A DNA stretch of 64,000 nt from Verrucomicrobiota bacterium (GTDB lineage: Bacteria; Verrucomicrobiota; Lentisphaeria; JABSQK01; JAJFLO01), in assembly GCA_021772615.1 (NCBI GenBank), contig JAJFLQ010000061.1, positions 1-64,000 of the forward strand, written 5' to 3'. Positions 42,718 through 52,599 of the stretch are shown here, one piece after another. The notes below the pieces were generated by a model. The model had not been told where the DNA came from, did not search any database, and was given only the letters and a program-made list of their open reading frames with translations. Every line of letters begins with the position of its first letter. The stretch's first letter is position 1. A program made the position numbers and the translations under genes.

Positions 42718-43620
42718 TCACGCAGCCGTGAGCCAGTCGATTACCGTGTGAAAGAGTCGTTCTTGCGAGCGCAGCGGCGTGAATATGTGATCCGCACCTG
42801 GTATTATCGCTGTGGTTAGGTGTTTCGACGCGATTGTATCGCGACAACGCTCTTCCAGGTGGGATACCAGGTAGAGTTGTCGCGGATCGAGTTCGTTACC
42901 TACGATCAGGGTGCGAGCCCGGTGGTCTGCGAGCTTATCGAGGTCGGCCACGACTTTGTCGATTACCGTTGCTGAGCCTTCCTCTGTTTCGAACAGGCCC
43001 TTCAGGCGGTTCAGGATCATGTCGTACTCCGCCTTGCCGCTAAAAAAATCACGCCACCGTTTCGGGTTCGTCAAGACTCGCGCCCAGTATTTTGTGTCGC
43101 GCGAGTCAACAAAAGCCGTTGAATTATCATCGAAGAAGAGCGGATTGATTAGAACCGCACCGCAAATTCTGGGGTCTGCCTGCGCGGCGTCCAGGGCAGT
43201 AATGGCGCCGGAACAGATACCTAGCGGGACAAACGTAGAGCAACCGAACGCCGCCAGCTGCTCCGTCGCTTCGAGGGTTTCGTCGAGGGCCCGTTCGTTG
43301 AAGGACCGGTCCGACATGTCGCTGCTGCTGTCGCCACGGCCGGAAAGATCGAATCGGAGGCTGGAATATCCGCGTGTTGCGAGCAGCCTGGCAAGCTTCA
43401 CATATAAGCGATTGGGTCCGCATCGGTGTATCAGGCCGGCATTCAGGAAGAGGATCCCAGGCCGGTTGGCGCCGGATTTCTTGCTGTGGCAGATGATCCC
43501 GACCAGATTTGCCGCGTTCCCGAATCGAACGACATCCTCGCGTACGAATAGCTTAGGATCAATGAGCGGCGCCCGTTTCCCGCCGCCGTCTGTTTCGGGA
43601 TGCGAAACCGTTGTTTCCAT
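42718..43620 (-). CDS. alpha/beta hydrolase with Cys nucleophile position (exosortase-associated type)
   Basis: A 300-residue alpha/beta hydrolase. FDLSGRGDSS is the oxyanion-side strand, GICSG (134-138) the nucleophile elbow with Cys136 where Ser is usual, and GADHIF the His loop. Hydrolases with a G-x-C-x-G elbow are known as accessory proteins in exosortase A/exopolysaccharide clusters (hydrolase 1 type). AAGGAG lies 10 nt before the ATG. It is the last gene of a four-gene minus-strand operon. Substrate unknown; acyl-glycan or lipid carrier intermediates are plausible. Confidence 0.8.
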   Translation of the reverse strand: METTVSHPETDGGGKRAPLIDPKLFVREDVVRFGNAANLVGIICHSKKSGANRPGILFLNAGLIHRCGPNRLYVKLARLLATRGYSSLRFDLSGRGDSSSDMSDRSFNERALDETLEATEQLAAFGCSTFVPLGICSGAITALDAAQADPRICGAVLINPLFFDDNSTAFVDSRDTKYWARVLTNPKRWRDFFSGKAEYDMILNRLKGLFETEEGSATVIDKVVADLDKLADHRARTLIVGNELDPRQLYLVSHLEERCRDTIASKHLTTAIIPGADHIFTPLRSQERLFHTVIDWLTAA

Positions 43621-43658
43621 GGCTGTCTACTCCTTTGTGAGATCCTGTTCGCGTTCGG

Positions 43659-46600
43659 TCAATGGTGTGCCGGCGATGCCTGTTGCAGCGCGGCCTGACG
43701 CGCCAGGTAAAGTTCATCTTCAAAGAATCTGGTTGTGGTCCGTCCCCGCCTGAGCGCCTCCGTCGCGCGCTTCGACTCTGGTGCATACGCATCATACAAC
43801 AGGATCAGTTCGATCCAATACTGTTTCTTGTACGGGTTCACAGCTACGAGCTTTTCGTATAATTCGACTGCATCAAGTCCCCTGTCCGCGGCGATATAAG
43901 CTGCCCGCAGCTCCACGTATATCGCGGCATAGGAGTCGTATACATTGCGCAATTGCTCCAGCTCCAGGATCGCACTTTGGACGTCGCCGGCCAGGCGGTG
44001 CGACCTGGAACGGGCAATGTGGGCTTTCAATGAATAGGGGTTATTGGCGGTGCTCCTGGCAAATGCCGTTGCGGCATCGGTGTACTGCTGCCGCGATTCC
44101 AGCACCTGCCCGAGCCATAGGAAATATTCCGCCTCAGACGCATCCAACTCCGTGGCGCGGCGTAGCGCCGCCAGCGCCTGATCACTGTTTCCGGTTTGCT
44201 GGTACGCGACCCCCAGATAGGCCCAGGCTTCCGCTGACTTCGGATCCTGCTGTGTCGCCGTCCTCAACGGTTGCAGCGCGCCGGCAGCGTTCTTGTTGTA
44301 TAGAAAGCAACGGCCCAGTCCTGTGTTCGCATCGGCATGGTGTTCCCCCAAAGCGATGAGCTTTAACGACCGGTTAAAATAATCGATTATTCTCGGACTC
44401 ACCGTGTTCCGATTCCTGCCAAGAAGACCTTCTGCCAGATGATTGAGCGCCCGCGGTACCTTGAGGATATCAGGGCCGTTGACGATCGGCGGGAACTCCA
44501 CCGTCCGGTACGTCGCGATCAAGTCCGCGATAAGCGTGGATGTGTCACGGACATGCAGGGTTTTCGGGGCATTGAATTCGAGGTGCAGGTGATTGTCGGT
44601 ATTCAACCTCGTGTCGTGGCCGACGAACCGTCCAAGGTCGTTGTTGCCAAGCATAAAGTAACTTAGAATCCCGGCTGCACCGCGAATATTGAGGACATCA
44701 AGGTCCTGGCGCAGGAGCGGGAGGGTGTTATAGCACTGTTCAATGCGGTTGTGGTCAACCACAACAGGTGACTCGGAAGCGATGATCAGCCAGTCACCGC
44801 CCTGGCAATTCCACAGCGTCGTCTGCGGGAATATGTGTCTTACCGAGGCAATCACCATCCGAAAGTCGGAGGGCGCCAGCGAATAACTCTGAACCCATTG
44901 GCACAGAATGCCGCCGGCGTTGAGTCGATTTCGAACGTGTTCATAAAAGTCGACTGTAAACAACGTAGCCGTGCCGGCCATCCATGGATTCGACGGTTCA
45001 CTAATGATGATATCGTAATTGTTGGGTTCAACAAGCAGATGATTGCGACCATCACCGACGATCATGCGTACACGGGGATCCTCGTAGGCACGGCGATTGA
45101 TGCGATCAAAATAAGGTGCGGCCTCAAGTACTGCGGGCTCGATCTCCACCAGATCTACCTGTTCGACAGGAAACGCCAGGGACGCTGCCAGCGTCGAACC
45201 GCTGCCAAACCCTATTACCAGCGAACGTCGCGGAGCCGGATGCAGCAAATGCGGCAGGCTGCCGCAGAACAGCTGGGTATGCAGATCAATAACTGTGGAT
45301 GCGTCGGCCTTGGCGTTTACTTTGAGGTTGCGGTGTTCTCCGACTTGCGACACACTTACAACGGCATTCATGCCTTCGCGGTAGAACAGAACCTGGCGAT
45401 CAAAATTGGCGGCCAATATGTCGACGGTGGACTTGTCCAGCGAGCCGTGCGGCAACACATGCAGCCCGCGGGTAAGGTTTCTGGGGTCCCAACCGTTACG
45501 CATATGGAACAATCCGATTACGATGCACGCGGCCGCGGCTACAGGCGCCAGACCTCGCCGCACCGGGCCGCGTGCGGTGAAGGGCATCGCCGCTATACCG
45601 ATGGCGGCACTGATCACGATTGCCGCAACCGCCGTGCGATGAATCCCGAATAACGGAATCATCACAAAACCGGCGGCGAGCGATCCGACGATATTCCCCG
45701 CCGTGTTGGCGAGATAAAGGCTTCCGATTCCGCGACCGATGTCCTGCGGTTTTCTGGTATACAGGGCGACAGATATGGGAAAGGTTGCGCCGAAACAGAG
45801 GGTTGGTCCGATCATAAGACCGCTGCAAAGGAACGCACGAAACAGGTTGAAGAGATTCGGATAACCCAGCGTGAGGGAGAAGACACGGAGCGTTGCCAGG
45901 TCCATGTATTCATACAGTGGCAAGGCGACCATGGCGCTCGCGGCAATGCCGATTTGCAGCCACGCCCAGTGACTCCCGCGTGCCGAGCCGAGGCTCAAGG
46001 CGCGTTTACACAGCGCACTGCCGGCTGCCAGCCCGAAAAGAAACGTCGACAGCATGATCGTGAAGGCGTAGCTCGAGCTGCCCAGTACCGCCGCAAGGAT
46101 GCGGGTCCACGAGACCTCCAGAAGCATCGCCGCGATGCCCGAAACAAAAATGCCTGCGGGCAGCCATCGAACCGAAGCACTCGGACCTGACTGCGGCCTT
46201 GCAGGACGTTCGGCATCTGCGTTGTCCGGTGGGGCATTGCTATCGAGAGCCGGTGCCGGCGCCATGATCGCGATGGCGGCGACGATAAGATTAAGAGCAA
46301 CAGTAACGGCAAGCGTACCGGTCTTACCGAGTACCGGAATAAGCACAAAGCCGGCCGCGAGCGTGCCGCATACTGCTCCCGCAGTGTTGATGGTGTACAA
46401 CGCAGCCGTGCCCGACCCGATACCGCGCGTTGTCCGGATATACATACGTGACAGCACCGGCATCGTTGCACCCATCATGAACGTGGGAACGAACAGCACC
46501 GGCAGGGTGAGCAGCAACCGTACCGCAGTAAAGACGTGAGCACTTGGGGAAGCCACCTGGGCAAAATAGACGTATATCCATTGCATCCCGTCGACAAGCT

Positions 46601-46859
46601 GGAACGTGAAGGCGCAGTAGAGCCCGATGATCAATTCGAGCACACCATACGTGCGCAACGGGTTGCGAAAGTGATGCGCATAACGCCCGCTTACGTAGCT
46701 TCCAATGCCGAGACCCGCCATGTACGCGCTCAGCACCACCGAGATGGCGTATGTCGTGTTACCGAAGACAAGTCCCAGCAACTTCAACCACAGGACCTCA
46801 TATACAAGTGCAGCGGTGCCAGACAGGAAGAAGCAGATGTAACCGATGTTCCGTATCAT
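43659..46859 (-). CDS. MFS-like membrane domain fused to spermidine synthase domain and TPRs
   Basis: A 1066-residue three-part protein. Residues 1-450 contain about 12-13 membrane helices of the MFS-type fused spermidine synthase family (GTAALVYEVLWLKLLGLVFG is the diagnostic start and recurs as SGIAAMLLEVSWTRILAAVLG at 240-260). Residues 480-780 form the aminopropyltransferase Rossmann domain (VIGFGSGST at 548-556, VEIEPAV, GDGRNHL, SEPSNPWMAG). Residues 830-1060 are TPR repeats (AEAWAYLGVAYQQTGNSDQALAAL). Real polyamine synthesis is unproven for this group; here it sits inside a glycan/lipid operon. Confidence 0.9.
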   Translation of the reverse strand: MIRNIGYICFFLSGTAALVYEVLWLKLLGLVFGNTTYAISVVLSAYMAGLGIGSYVSGRYAHHFRNPLRTYGVLELIIGLYCAFTFQLVDGMQWIYVYFAQVASPSAHVFTAVRLLLTLPVLFVPTFMMGATMPVLSRMYIRTTRGIGSGTAALYTINTAGAVCGTLAAGFVLIPVLGKTGTLAVTVALNLIVAAIAIMAPAPALDSNAPPDNADAERPARPQSGPSASVRWLPAGIFVSGIAAMLLEVSWTRILAAVLGSSSYAFTIMLSTFLFGLAAGSALCKRALSLGSARGSHWAWLQIGIAASAMVALPLYEYMDLATLRVFSLTLGYPNLFNLFRAFLCSGLMIGPTLCFGATFPISVALYTRKPQDIGRGIGSLYLANTAGNIVGSLAAGFVMIPLFGIHRTAVAAIVISAAIGIAAMPFTARGPVRRGLAPVAAAACIVIGLFHMRNGWDPRNLTRGLHVLPHGSLDKSTVDILAANFDRQVLFYREGMNAVVSVSQVGEHRNLKVNAKADASTVIDLHTQLFCGSLPHLLHPAPRRSLVIGFGSGSTLAASLAFPVEQVDLVEIEPAVLEAAPYFDRINRRAYEDPRVRMIVGDGRNHLLVEPNNYDIIISEPSNPWMAGTATLFTVDFYEHVRNRLNAGGILCQWVQSYSLAPSDFRMVIASVRHIFPQTTLWNCQGGDWLIIASESPVVVDHNRIEQCYNTLPLLRQDLDVLNIRGAAGILSYFMLGNNDLGRFVGHDTRLNTDNHLHLEFNAPKTLHVRDTSTLIADLIATYRTVEFPPIVNGPDILKVPRALNHLAEGLLGRNRNTVSPRIIDYFNRSLKLIALGEHHADANTGLGRCFLYNKNAAGALQPLRTATQQDPKSAEAWAYLGVAYQQTGNSDQALAALRRATELDASEAEYFLWLGQVLESRQQYTDAATAFARSTANNPYSLKAHIARSRSHRLAGDVQSAILELEQLRNVYDSYAAIYVELRAAYIAADRGLDAVELYEKLVAVNPYKKQYWIELILLYDAYAPESKRATEALRRGRTTTRFFEDELYLARQAALQQASPAHH

Positions 46860-46880
46860 GTGCGGTATGCCGTTTCGGGA

Positions 46881-47663
46881 TTATTCCGGGGAATCTATCC
46901 AGTCTGCGACGGTCTGAATGATCTCGCCTGGCGCCAGGTATTGCTCGGCCTCGATCCAAAATCGCGGACTTGGCACGTAGCTATGGCGGGTAATCGCGCC
47001 GTGTTGCGCGCATGCAGCTGCAAGATCCGTTCCGGCGCCTTCTTTGACGCCGTCAAGGACGAGGACACGGGTGTCCCGTGTCAGCCTGTGCGGCGTTACG
47101 TTCAATGTCGACAGGTCCGTTACCAGGTCTTCGGAAAATGATACGCCCCAGATCTCGCAAAACCCCGGTATCGTTGTATCGACGGTGTCGCACCAGTTGG
47201 TATCCAGCTGCAGGTATCGCCACTGTTCGAGAAAATCTTGGCCGGATATCGAATCCCAAAGCGCCAGGCATTGTATGTCGTTGCGGTTCTCTACGCACCG
47301 CGCGGCCAAGGCCGCGCCCAGTCGAAGACCGACCAAAGCGACGTCCGATACGCCGGCGCGGGTTCGCAGCGCGTCAACGGCATGATCGAGGTCCGACAGC
47401 CACCGCTTGAGGCGGCAACCTTCCGGGTAACCGGCCGAGTCGCCGGTGCCGTAGTAGTCGAACCGCAACACAGGAAACCCAGCGCGAACCAGAAGTTGCG
47501 CCAGTGACCTGAGCGGCCTGTGGCTCCTGGCGTACTCTGGCGGCGGCGGGCTGGAAAGCACCACGCCCCTATCACGACCAGTGCCTTCGGGTATGTGGAG
47601 ACAACCGAACAGTGGTGTGGTCGGCGGCCCGAAAAAGAACGTATCAATGTCGTTGGTGTTCAT
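46881..47663 (-). CDS. alpha/beta hydrolase-fold protein lacking the nucleophile
   Basis: About 260 residues from ATG 47663; a TTG at 47690 would overlap the upstream gene by 14. The core shows VLSSPPPPEYARSHRPL, FDYYGTGDS and the elbow GLRLG (112-116), in which Arg114 replaces the usual Ser. GLRLG is a recurrent form in hydrolase-like proteins of exosortase A-associated loci (hydrolase 2 type), so the loss is probably a family trait rather than a mutation. It may bind rather than cleave its ligand. Second gene of the YdjC operon. Confidence 0.75.
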   Translation of the reverse strand: MNTNDIDTFFFGPPTTPLFGCLHIPEGTGRDRGVVLSSPPPPEYARSHRPLRSLAQLLVRAGFPVLRFDYYGTGDSAGYPEGCRLKRWLSDLDHAVDALRTRAGVSDVALVGLRLGAALAARCVENRNDIQCLALWDSISGQDFLEQWRYLQLDTNWCDTVDTTIPGFCEIWGVSFSEDLVTDLSTLNVTPHRLTRDTRVLVLDGVKEGAGTDLAAACAQHGAITRHSYVPSPRFWIEAEQYLAPGEIIQTVADWIDSPE

Positions 47664-47676
47664 AACGCAGACGATG

Positions 47677-48522
47677 TCAAAGCTGATCAAATCCGATGAG
47701 TTCTATCCCAAGACGTTCCACCGCGTCTCGCACGTGCGGATCGGTTAGTGCGTCCAGCTCAATCTGACGCTGAACAACGTGGCTGGCGTATCGGTGAACG
47801 TATGGATCGGCGCAACCAGGGTGCGTCATGATCTCAGTGACGCCGTCCGGGAGATGTTCGAGTATGCGTATCAATGTTGCCGAATTCATGGCGTCCATGG
47901 TCGAGATACCGCGGAAATGATCCGTTGAGCGGATACCGCGTTTTTGCAGGCGGTTGCGCATGTCCCGGCAAAGATATCGTATTAACGTTGCTTTCCACCG
48001 TGCGCCCGGCGATGTGGCCAGTGCGCCGGGCGGCGCAGACGTCTCATGTGGTACACGAATACGTCCGATGCCGTATTGTGATGCCAGCTCCATCATAACA
48101 TCAAGTACGCCTGGCAGAATGTGAATGTGTTTGTGCGTGTCAAGATGAGACGGCGTGAGTCCTGCGCCGAGCACGCGGTCGAGTTGACGCCGGAACTCGG
48201 TATCGATTTCAGTGTGTCGCAGTCGGCCGGATGCATATCGTAAAGACAGGACAAACGGACTGTCTGGAAAGCAGCCGTTGCGATCGACGAGCGTGGGGAC
48301 GCAGGCCGCGCCACTTACTGGAACGCCCCACAGCAGCGACAGGTGAATCCCCGTCCGGAGATCGGGATGCAGCCGGGCGATGCGTACGGCATCGTCGAAA
48401 CCGGGGTGGTTCGCAATCAGTGTCGCCGAGGTTAGGATACCCGACGTGAATGCATGTTCGATACCCTGATTTATCCCGACGCACAAACCGAAGTCATCGG
48501 CGTTGATAATCGCCTTCTTCAT
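47677..48522 (-). CDS. YdjC/ChbG-like carbohydrate deacetylase
   Basis: A 281-residue metal-dependent deacetylase. NADDFG (7-12), TGIHLSLLWG and HLDTHKHIH supply the metal ligands and general base; the order matches ChbG/YdjC and the hopanoid-locus HpnK. These enzymes remove N-acetyl groups from chito-oligosaccharides or related amino sugars. It leads the minus operon with the two hydrolases and the spermidine-synthase fusion, suggesting processing of an acetylated lipid-linked sugar. Divergent from the GT-C gene across about 205 bases. Confidence 0.88.
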   Translation of the reverse strand: MKKAIINADDFGLCVGINQGIEHAFTSGILTSATLIANHPGFDDAVRIARLHPDLRTGIHLSLLWGVPVSGAACVPTLVDRNGCFPDSPFVLSLRYASGRLRHTEIDTEFRRQLDRVLGAGLTPSHLDTHKHIHILPGVLDVMMELASQYGIGRIRVPHETSAPPGALATSPGARWKATLIRYLCRDMRNRLQKRGIRSTDHFRGISTMDAMNSATLIRILEHLPDGVTEIMTHPGCADPYVHRYASHVVQRQIELDALTDPHVRDAVERLGIELIGFDQL

Positions 48523-48727
48523 TGGCGTCCAAACATAGGTTGTAGCTATAGCGGTTGCAACTTACATTACAAGGTTTTGCCCAGATGCGTTCAATGCATT
48601 TCACTTCCCTGTTGCACATCCGCACGATGCTGTGGCCGGGGCCGCCATATGCATTCAATATAACAACTGTATGGGCTACCGCAGGCGACGACATCGCGGC
48701 GGCCCGTTGTATCGTGCGTGCCCGATT

Positions 48728-50464
48728 ATGACACTAGATATCATCGACGCCGAACCAGCCGAGTCACTCTGGGATCGCCGCGACATCGCGATCGTGCTGC
48801 TGCTGGTTGGTTTGATGGCGGCACTATACCTTCGTCGGATCGGCGATTACGGGTTATGGGATTTCTGGGAACCGAAGTATGCCCAGGCGGTTCGCGAGAT
48901 GACGGCGCGCGGCGACTACATCACGCCCTATTTCGACGGCGAGATCCGCTGGACCAAACCCATTCTCATCTACTGGCTCATTCTGGTTCCTGTATCGTTC
49001 CTCGGCAACAACGAACTCGCAGCACGGCTGCCGTCGGCCTGCGCGGCGATCGCTTGTGTCGTGGTCATCTACATGATGGTACGCAGGCTGGTGAACCGCC
49101 GCACAGCGATCATGACTGCCTGCGTTCTGGCCACTCTACCCCAATTTTGCTTTCTGGCCCGGCAGGCCGTGCCGGATATGGTATTGACCGCGTGTCTGGG
49201 CGCAACGATGGCATTCGCCGCACTCGGGCGTTTCTCACAAACGCGCAACCGACTCTGGTTTGTTCTCGCGTATACCGCACTTGCGTTGGCATTTCTCGCG
49301 AAGGGGCCGGTAGCCGGTGCGATCACGGTCGGCGCCATGATGCTCTTCCTCATGCTCGATTTTCCCTGGTCACGGCTCTCGACACCACGGTCAGCCCTGA
49401 CAGAATTGTTATCAATTGTCCGTCAATACCATATGGTAGTGGGGGCCGTGGTATTCACCCTGGTGGCTGCTCCGTGGTATGTCGCGATGCTCATCGAGCA
49501 CCAACAGGAGTATATTGATCAATTTCTTGGTTATGAGAATGTGCAGCGGTTTACCGGAAATGTCAGGGGGCACCGAGGCCTTGCCGACTTCTACGTACGC
49601 ACGATGTTTCACGGGTTTTTCCCTTGGGGAAGCATGTTGCCCGTCGCGCTTATCATGTACTTTCGCAATCACGAGAAGCGGGACGAGACGTTTCTCTTGC
49701 GATGGTATTTTTTGTCATGGTTTCTGGCGATATTTCTGATTTTCACAATGTCAGGAACCAAGATTCAACATTACATCGCCCCGATCCTTCCCTCTACGGC
49801 GATCATCATCGGGATGCTGTGGGGGCGTGTGATGCAGCGGGATACGCCACATTGGTGCATGGCTGCATTCCTCCCCGCCATTCCCCTCGCGTACATTCCA
49901 GTCCGCGATTTCATAAAGGAAAGCGACAAGTATGTGCTGTTCAATTTTACCAATTCGTACTCACTCTATGACCTTGATGTAAGTCCGTTCCTGCAGTACA
50001 TCCTGCTGGTATGGGTTCTGGCAATGGCTGTCGCAGCCGTGATGAAGCGGTTCAGGACCGCAGCGGTTATTGCAGTCGGTGCGGCCGCTTGCTATGGCGG
50101 GTATTTTTCACAGGTCGTCATTCCCCACCAATCACCTTACCGGTCGCTGAAATCCTACGTCGATACCCACCGTGATCATGCTGTCGCGGGCGATAAAATA
50201 ATTCACGTCGGGTCGTACCGGCGGTATTCGATGAATTACTATCTCGATAATAATTACATTCATATCGACGACGATGACCTGAACGACGTCATGGTCATGG
50301 TAGACGAGCATTCTCGTGTCAGCATTGTCGTAGACGAAAGGCGATTGCGAAGCCTGAAAGATCTGCTTGAACATCACACTCGACAGGAATGGTTCACAAT
50401 CGCTACCCGGCACAACCGCACAGATATGATAACAAATATTCAGAAGGAAGTACCGCTTTTCTAA
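48728..50464 (+). CDS. GT-C glycosyltransferase, ArnT/PMT-like
   Basis: A 578-residue protein with around twelve helices. The first outward loop (GLWDFWEPKYAQAVREM) and GEIRWTKPILIYWL carry the conserved patch of the GT39/GT83 group, which transfers a sugar from a polyprenyl-phosphate carrier to lipid A or protein on the periplasmic side. ATG 48728 gives a cytoplasmic N terminus directly before helix 1; an earlier ATG exists in frame. A soluble C-terminal part follows. Next gene 8 bases downstream, so co-transcribed. Acceptor unknown. Confidence 0.85.
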   Translation: MTLDIIDAEPAESLWDRRDIAIVLLLVGLMAALYLRRIGDYGLWDFWEPKYAQAVREMTARGDYITPYFDGEIRWTKPILIYWLILVPVSFLGNNELAARLPSACAAIACVVVIYMMVRRLVNRRTAIMTACVLATLPQFCFLARQAVPDMVLTACLGATMAFAALGRFSQTRNRLWFVLAYTALALAFLAKGPVAGAITVGAMMLFLMLDFPWSRLSTPRSALTELLSIVRQYHMVVGAVVFTLVAAPWYVAMLIEHQQEYIDQFLGYENVQRFTGNVRGHRGLADFYVRTMFHGFFPWGSMLPVALIMYFRNHEKRDETFLLRWYFLSWFLAIFLIFTMSGTKIQHYIAPILPSTAIIIGMLWGRVMQRDTPHWCMAAFLPAIPLAYIPVRDFIKESDKYVLFNFTNSYSLYDLDVSPFLQYILLVWVLAMAVAAVMKRFRTAAVIAVGAAACYGGYFSQVVIPHQSPYRSLKSYVDTHRDHAVAGDKIIHVGSYRRYSMNYYLDNNYIHIDDDDLNDVMVMVDEHSRVSIVVDERRLRSLKDLLEHHTRQEWFTIATRHNRTDMITNIQKEVPLF

Positions 50465-50472
50465 GAGAATGT

Positions 50473-52152
50473 ATGAGACCCGTGAGTAAACGAGTGTGTT
50501 TTGTGTTGGTGCTGACCCTGGTCATTGCCGGGGTCGAGCCCGTGTGTCTTGTGGTCGCGAAAACGTTGCGATTTATCCACGACATCGCGTTTATTCCGCA
50601 ATTATTCGAGTTAGAGGATCATCTGGACAGAATCCACGAGATCGCCGACGGTCGCGACACATATCTGGAGATAGACGACGAATTGGGGTGGCGGGTCAAA
50701 GCAAACGGCGTGCATGCCCTATATCGTGCAAATCGCCAGGGGATTCGCAGGAATATCGACCACGAGGACACAGCTGCCGAGGGAAAAGTCCGCATCGCCG
50801 TTCTCGGCGGTTCGGTCGCGCACGGCGATAACGTGCGGAACGCATTTACCTTTGTTGCGCGGTTGCAGGAAATGGATTCCGTGTATGACGTGTTGAATTA
50901 CGGGGTCAGTGAGTATGGACCCGGGCAGGCGCTGCTGCAATACGAGCGGTCGGTACGCCGCGATCATCCGGACATCGTCATGGTCACGCTCACAACTCGA
51001 GATATTGAGCGTGTCGTGTCTGCATTCGTCCCGTTTCGCGACGAGGATACTGAAGTGCCACTGGGTAAACCCCGTTTTATCCGCCGCGGCAACACACTGG
51101 AGCACGATCCCAATCCCCTTGTGTCGGAAGGTGCGTACCGTGAACTCCACGCCGGAGCGATTGACGAGATGAACCGAATCGGAGCGCGGGACTGGTTCTA
51201 TTTGCGACGTTACGACGATGGCGCCCGGTTGCCGTCGGCTCAACTCTACCGCTTCATTCGGCGTGAGTTTATCGCACGGGATATAACCCTCGACGGGCGT
51301 TACAATTCCGAGTCTGAGGCATTCGACATACTAAGACGGATAGTTGACCGATTCTATCACGCTGTCTTGAATGACGGGGCCTTGCCTGTGTTTGTGTTAT
51401 GCCCTGATCTGGAGGAGATTGAAACATGGTGGGACGACGGGGAGCGAATCAGCGAGCCGCTTCTTACATATCTGAATAAGCACCACTATCCACACCTGGA
51501 CCTTCAACGTGCGTTCGACGTATACCGCCGCGATATCGACGATGCCGAAATCCTCATGGATGATAACCTCACGCCGCTGGCACACGACATTGCTGCGCGG
51601 TATTTAGTCTACTATCTGGAGGCGAATGGATTCACGTCGCCGGCATCGGTTTCCGCGGCTGTGGCCGCGCACACGAACGCTTTCCTGGACAATCAGCTGA
51701 CAGACTATGTGTTTGTCGCAGGAGAGGTATTTGAAGCGGAGGACGGCTTCCTTATGAACCAGCGATCACCGGTGCTTCAGGCTCAGGATTTCAGTGAGGC
51801 GCACGTTGTGACGGTACCGTCGGAGCCGGGTAACGTGGCTCTGGAAAACGCCAAAAGTATCTTCATCATATCAGTGACGCGTCCGTCGGTGTATCGTCTG
51901 AAAGCCAGGGTTCTAGCTGCTGATCGGGAGCGTAATTCGATGTATGTGAAGCTCGGAACGGCGGGTTTCGAAACCTGGTACCTCGACGCAAATGCGGAAT
52001 GGACGTGGCAGGAAACACCGTTCTCTTGGGCGCTCAACCCCGGTCGCTATACATTGGTCATCGCGGAGCGAGAGCCCGTGGTCATGGATAAACTTTCGGT
52101 TGTCGAAAACAATCCTTCCCCACCAGCGTCTGACGACGAACAGAGCCGGTAG
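50473..52152 (+). CDS. SGNH/GDSL-type hydrolase with C-terminal carbohydrate-binding-like domain
   Basis: A 559-residue protein with an N-terminal membrane anchor (VCFVLVLTLVIAGVEPVCLV, about 8-27). Block I is VLGGSVAHGDNV with the nucleophile Ser, then VLNYGVSEYGPGQALLQYE, and the Asp/His end of the triad may be DDNLTPLAHDIAARYL. From about residue 410 a beta-rich domain (FEAEDGFL, AQDFSEAHVVTVP, YRLKARVLAADRERNSMYVKLG split over two blocks) resembles CBM6/malectin folds. It may remove or transfer acyl groups on the surface glycan. ATG 50473 lacks a strong ribosome-binding site. Confidence 0.75.
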   Translation: MRPVSKRVCFVLVLTLVIAGVEPVCLVVAKTLRFIHDIAFIPQLFELEDHLDRIHEIADGRDTYLEIDDELGWRVKANGVHALYRANRQGIRRNIDHEDTAAEGKVRIAVLGGSVAHGDNVRNAFTFVARLQEMDSVYDVLNYGVSEYGPGQALLQYERSVRRDHPDIVMVTLTTRDIERVVSAFVPFRDEDTEVPLGKPRFIRRGNTLEHDPNPLVSEGAYRELHAGAIDEMNRIGARDWFYLRRYDDGARLPSAQLYRFIRREFIARDITLDGRYNSESEAFDILRRIVDRFYHAVLNDGALPVFVLCPDLEEIETWWDDGERISEPLLTYLNKHHYPHLDLQRAFDVYRRDIDDAEILMDDNLTPLAHDIAARYLVYYLEANGFTSPASVSAAVAAHTNAFLDNQLTDYVFVAGEVFEAEDGFLMNQRSPVLQAQDFSEAHVVTVPSEPGNVALENAKSIFIISVTRPSVYRLKARVLAADRERNSMYVKLGTAGFETWYLDANAEWTWQETPFSWALNPGRYTLVIAEREPVVMDKLSVVENNPSPPASDDEQSR

Positions 52153-52517
52153 TTCGACAAGAACTTACCTTAAGGTTGTGCACGCGACATGGTTACTACC
52201 GGATAGCATCGCGTTCTTCGCTGTAGCTACGATGTCGCGCAGTATATGCCTCAGAGTTCAGCAGTTTGAGGTAATAGCGCTGTAACGTTGAACGCCCATT
52301 TGGGGGCATCAAATCGACGGTGCGGGCGACCACTTTATAGTTCCCCTGTCACATGATCCAAGGGCAAGCCGGTTGCAATCTGTAGCGTGATCCCATCTCG
52401 TTGAATTATGGCTTTCGTTCACAGTCACCGCTCAGAAGGAATGTGAACTTCCAACGAGTGTTGCACTTACATGTCTCTTGGTGAAAAAGCCAAAATTCGA
52501 CATTGCAAAATTAAAGG
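52153..52517. other. intergenic, no gene seen
   Basis: 365 bases between convergent genes. I see no coding frame of note; a small palindrome ACCTTAAGGT lies at about 52167. The terminator for the minus-strand gene follows. Confidence 0.35.
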
Positions 52518-52549
52518 GCAAAAAAAAGAGAGGCAAACTATTGCCTCTC
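52518..52549 (-). terminator. rho-independent terminator of the repeat-protein gene
   Basis: On the minus strand GAGAGGCAA-4 nt-TTGCCTCTC (52541-52549 and 52528-52536) forms a 9-bp stem followed at once by eight T (52527-52520). It lies about 50 bases past the stop at 52600. This is the clearest intrinsic terminator in the window. Confidence 0.88.
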
Positions 52550-52599
52550 TCAGAAATTACAGAATTGGGACGACGTGTTCCGCCGCGTCAGCGGGCGCC

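Noticed and set aside
43659..46859. true polyamine biosynthesis gene (speE)
   Set aside because: It has the aminopropyltransferase fold, but the fused membrane domain, TPRs and operon context do not fit standard speE, so no gene symbol was given.
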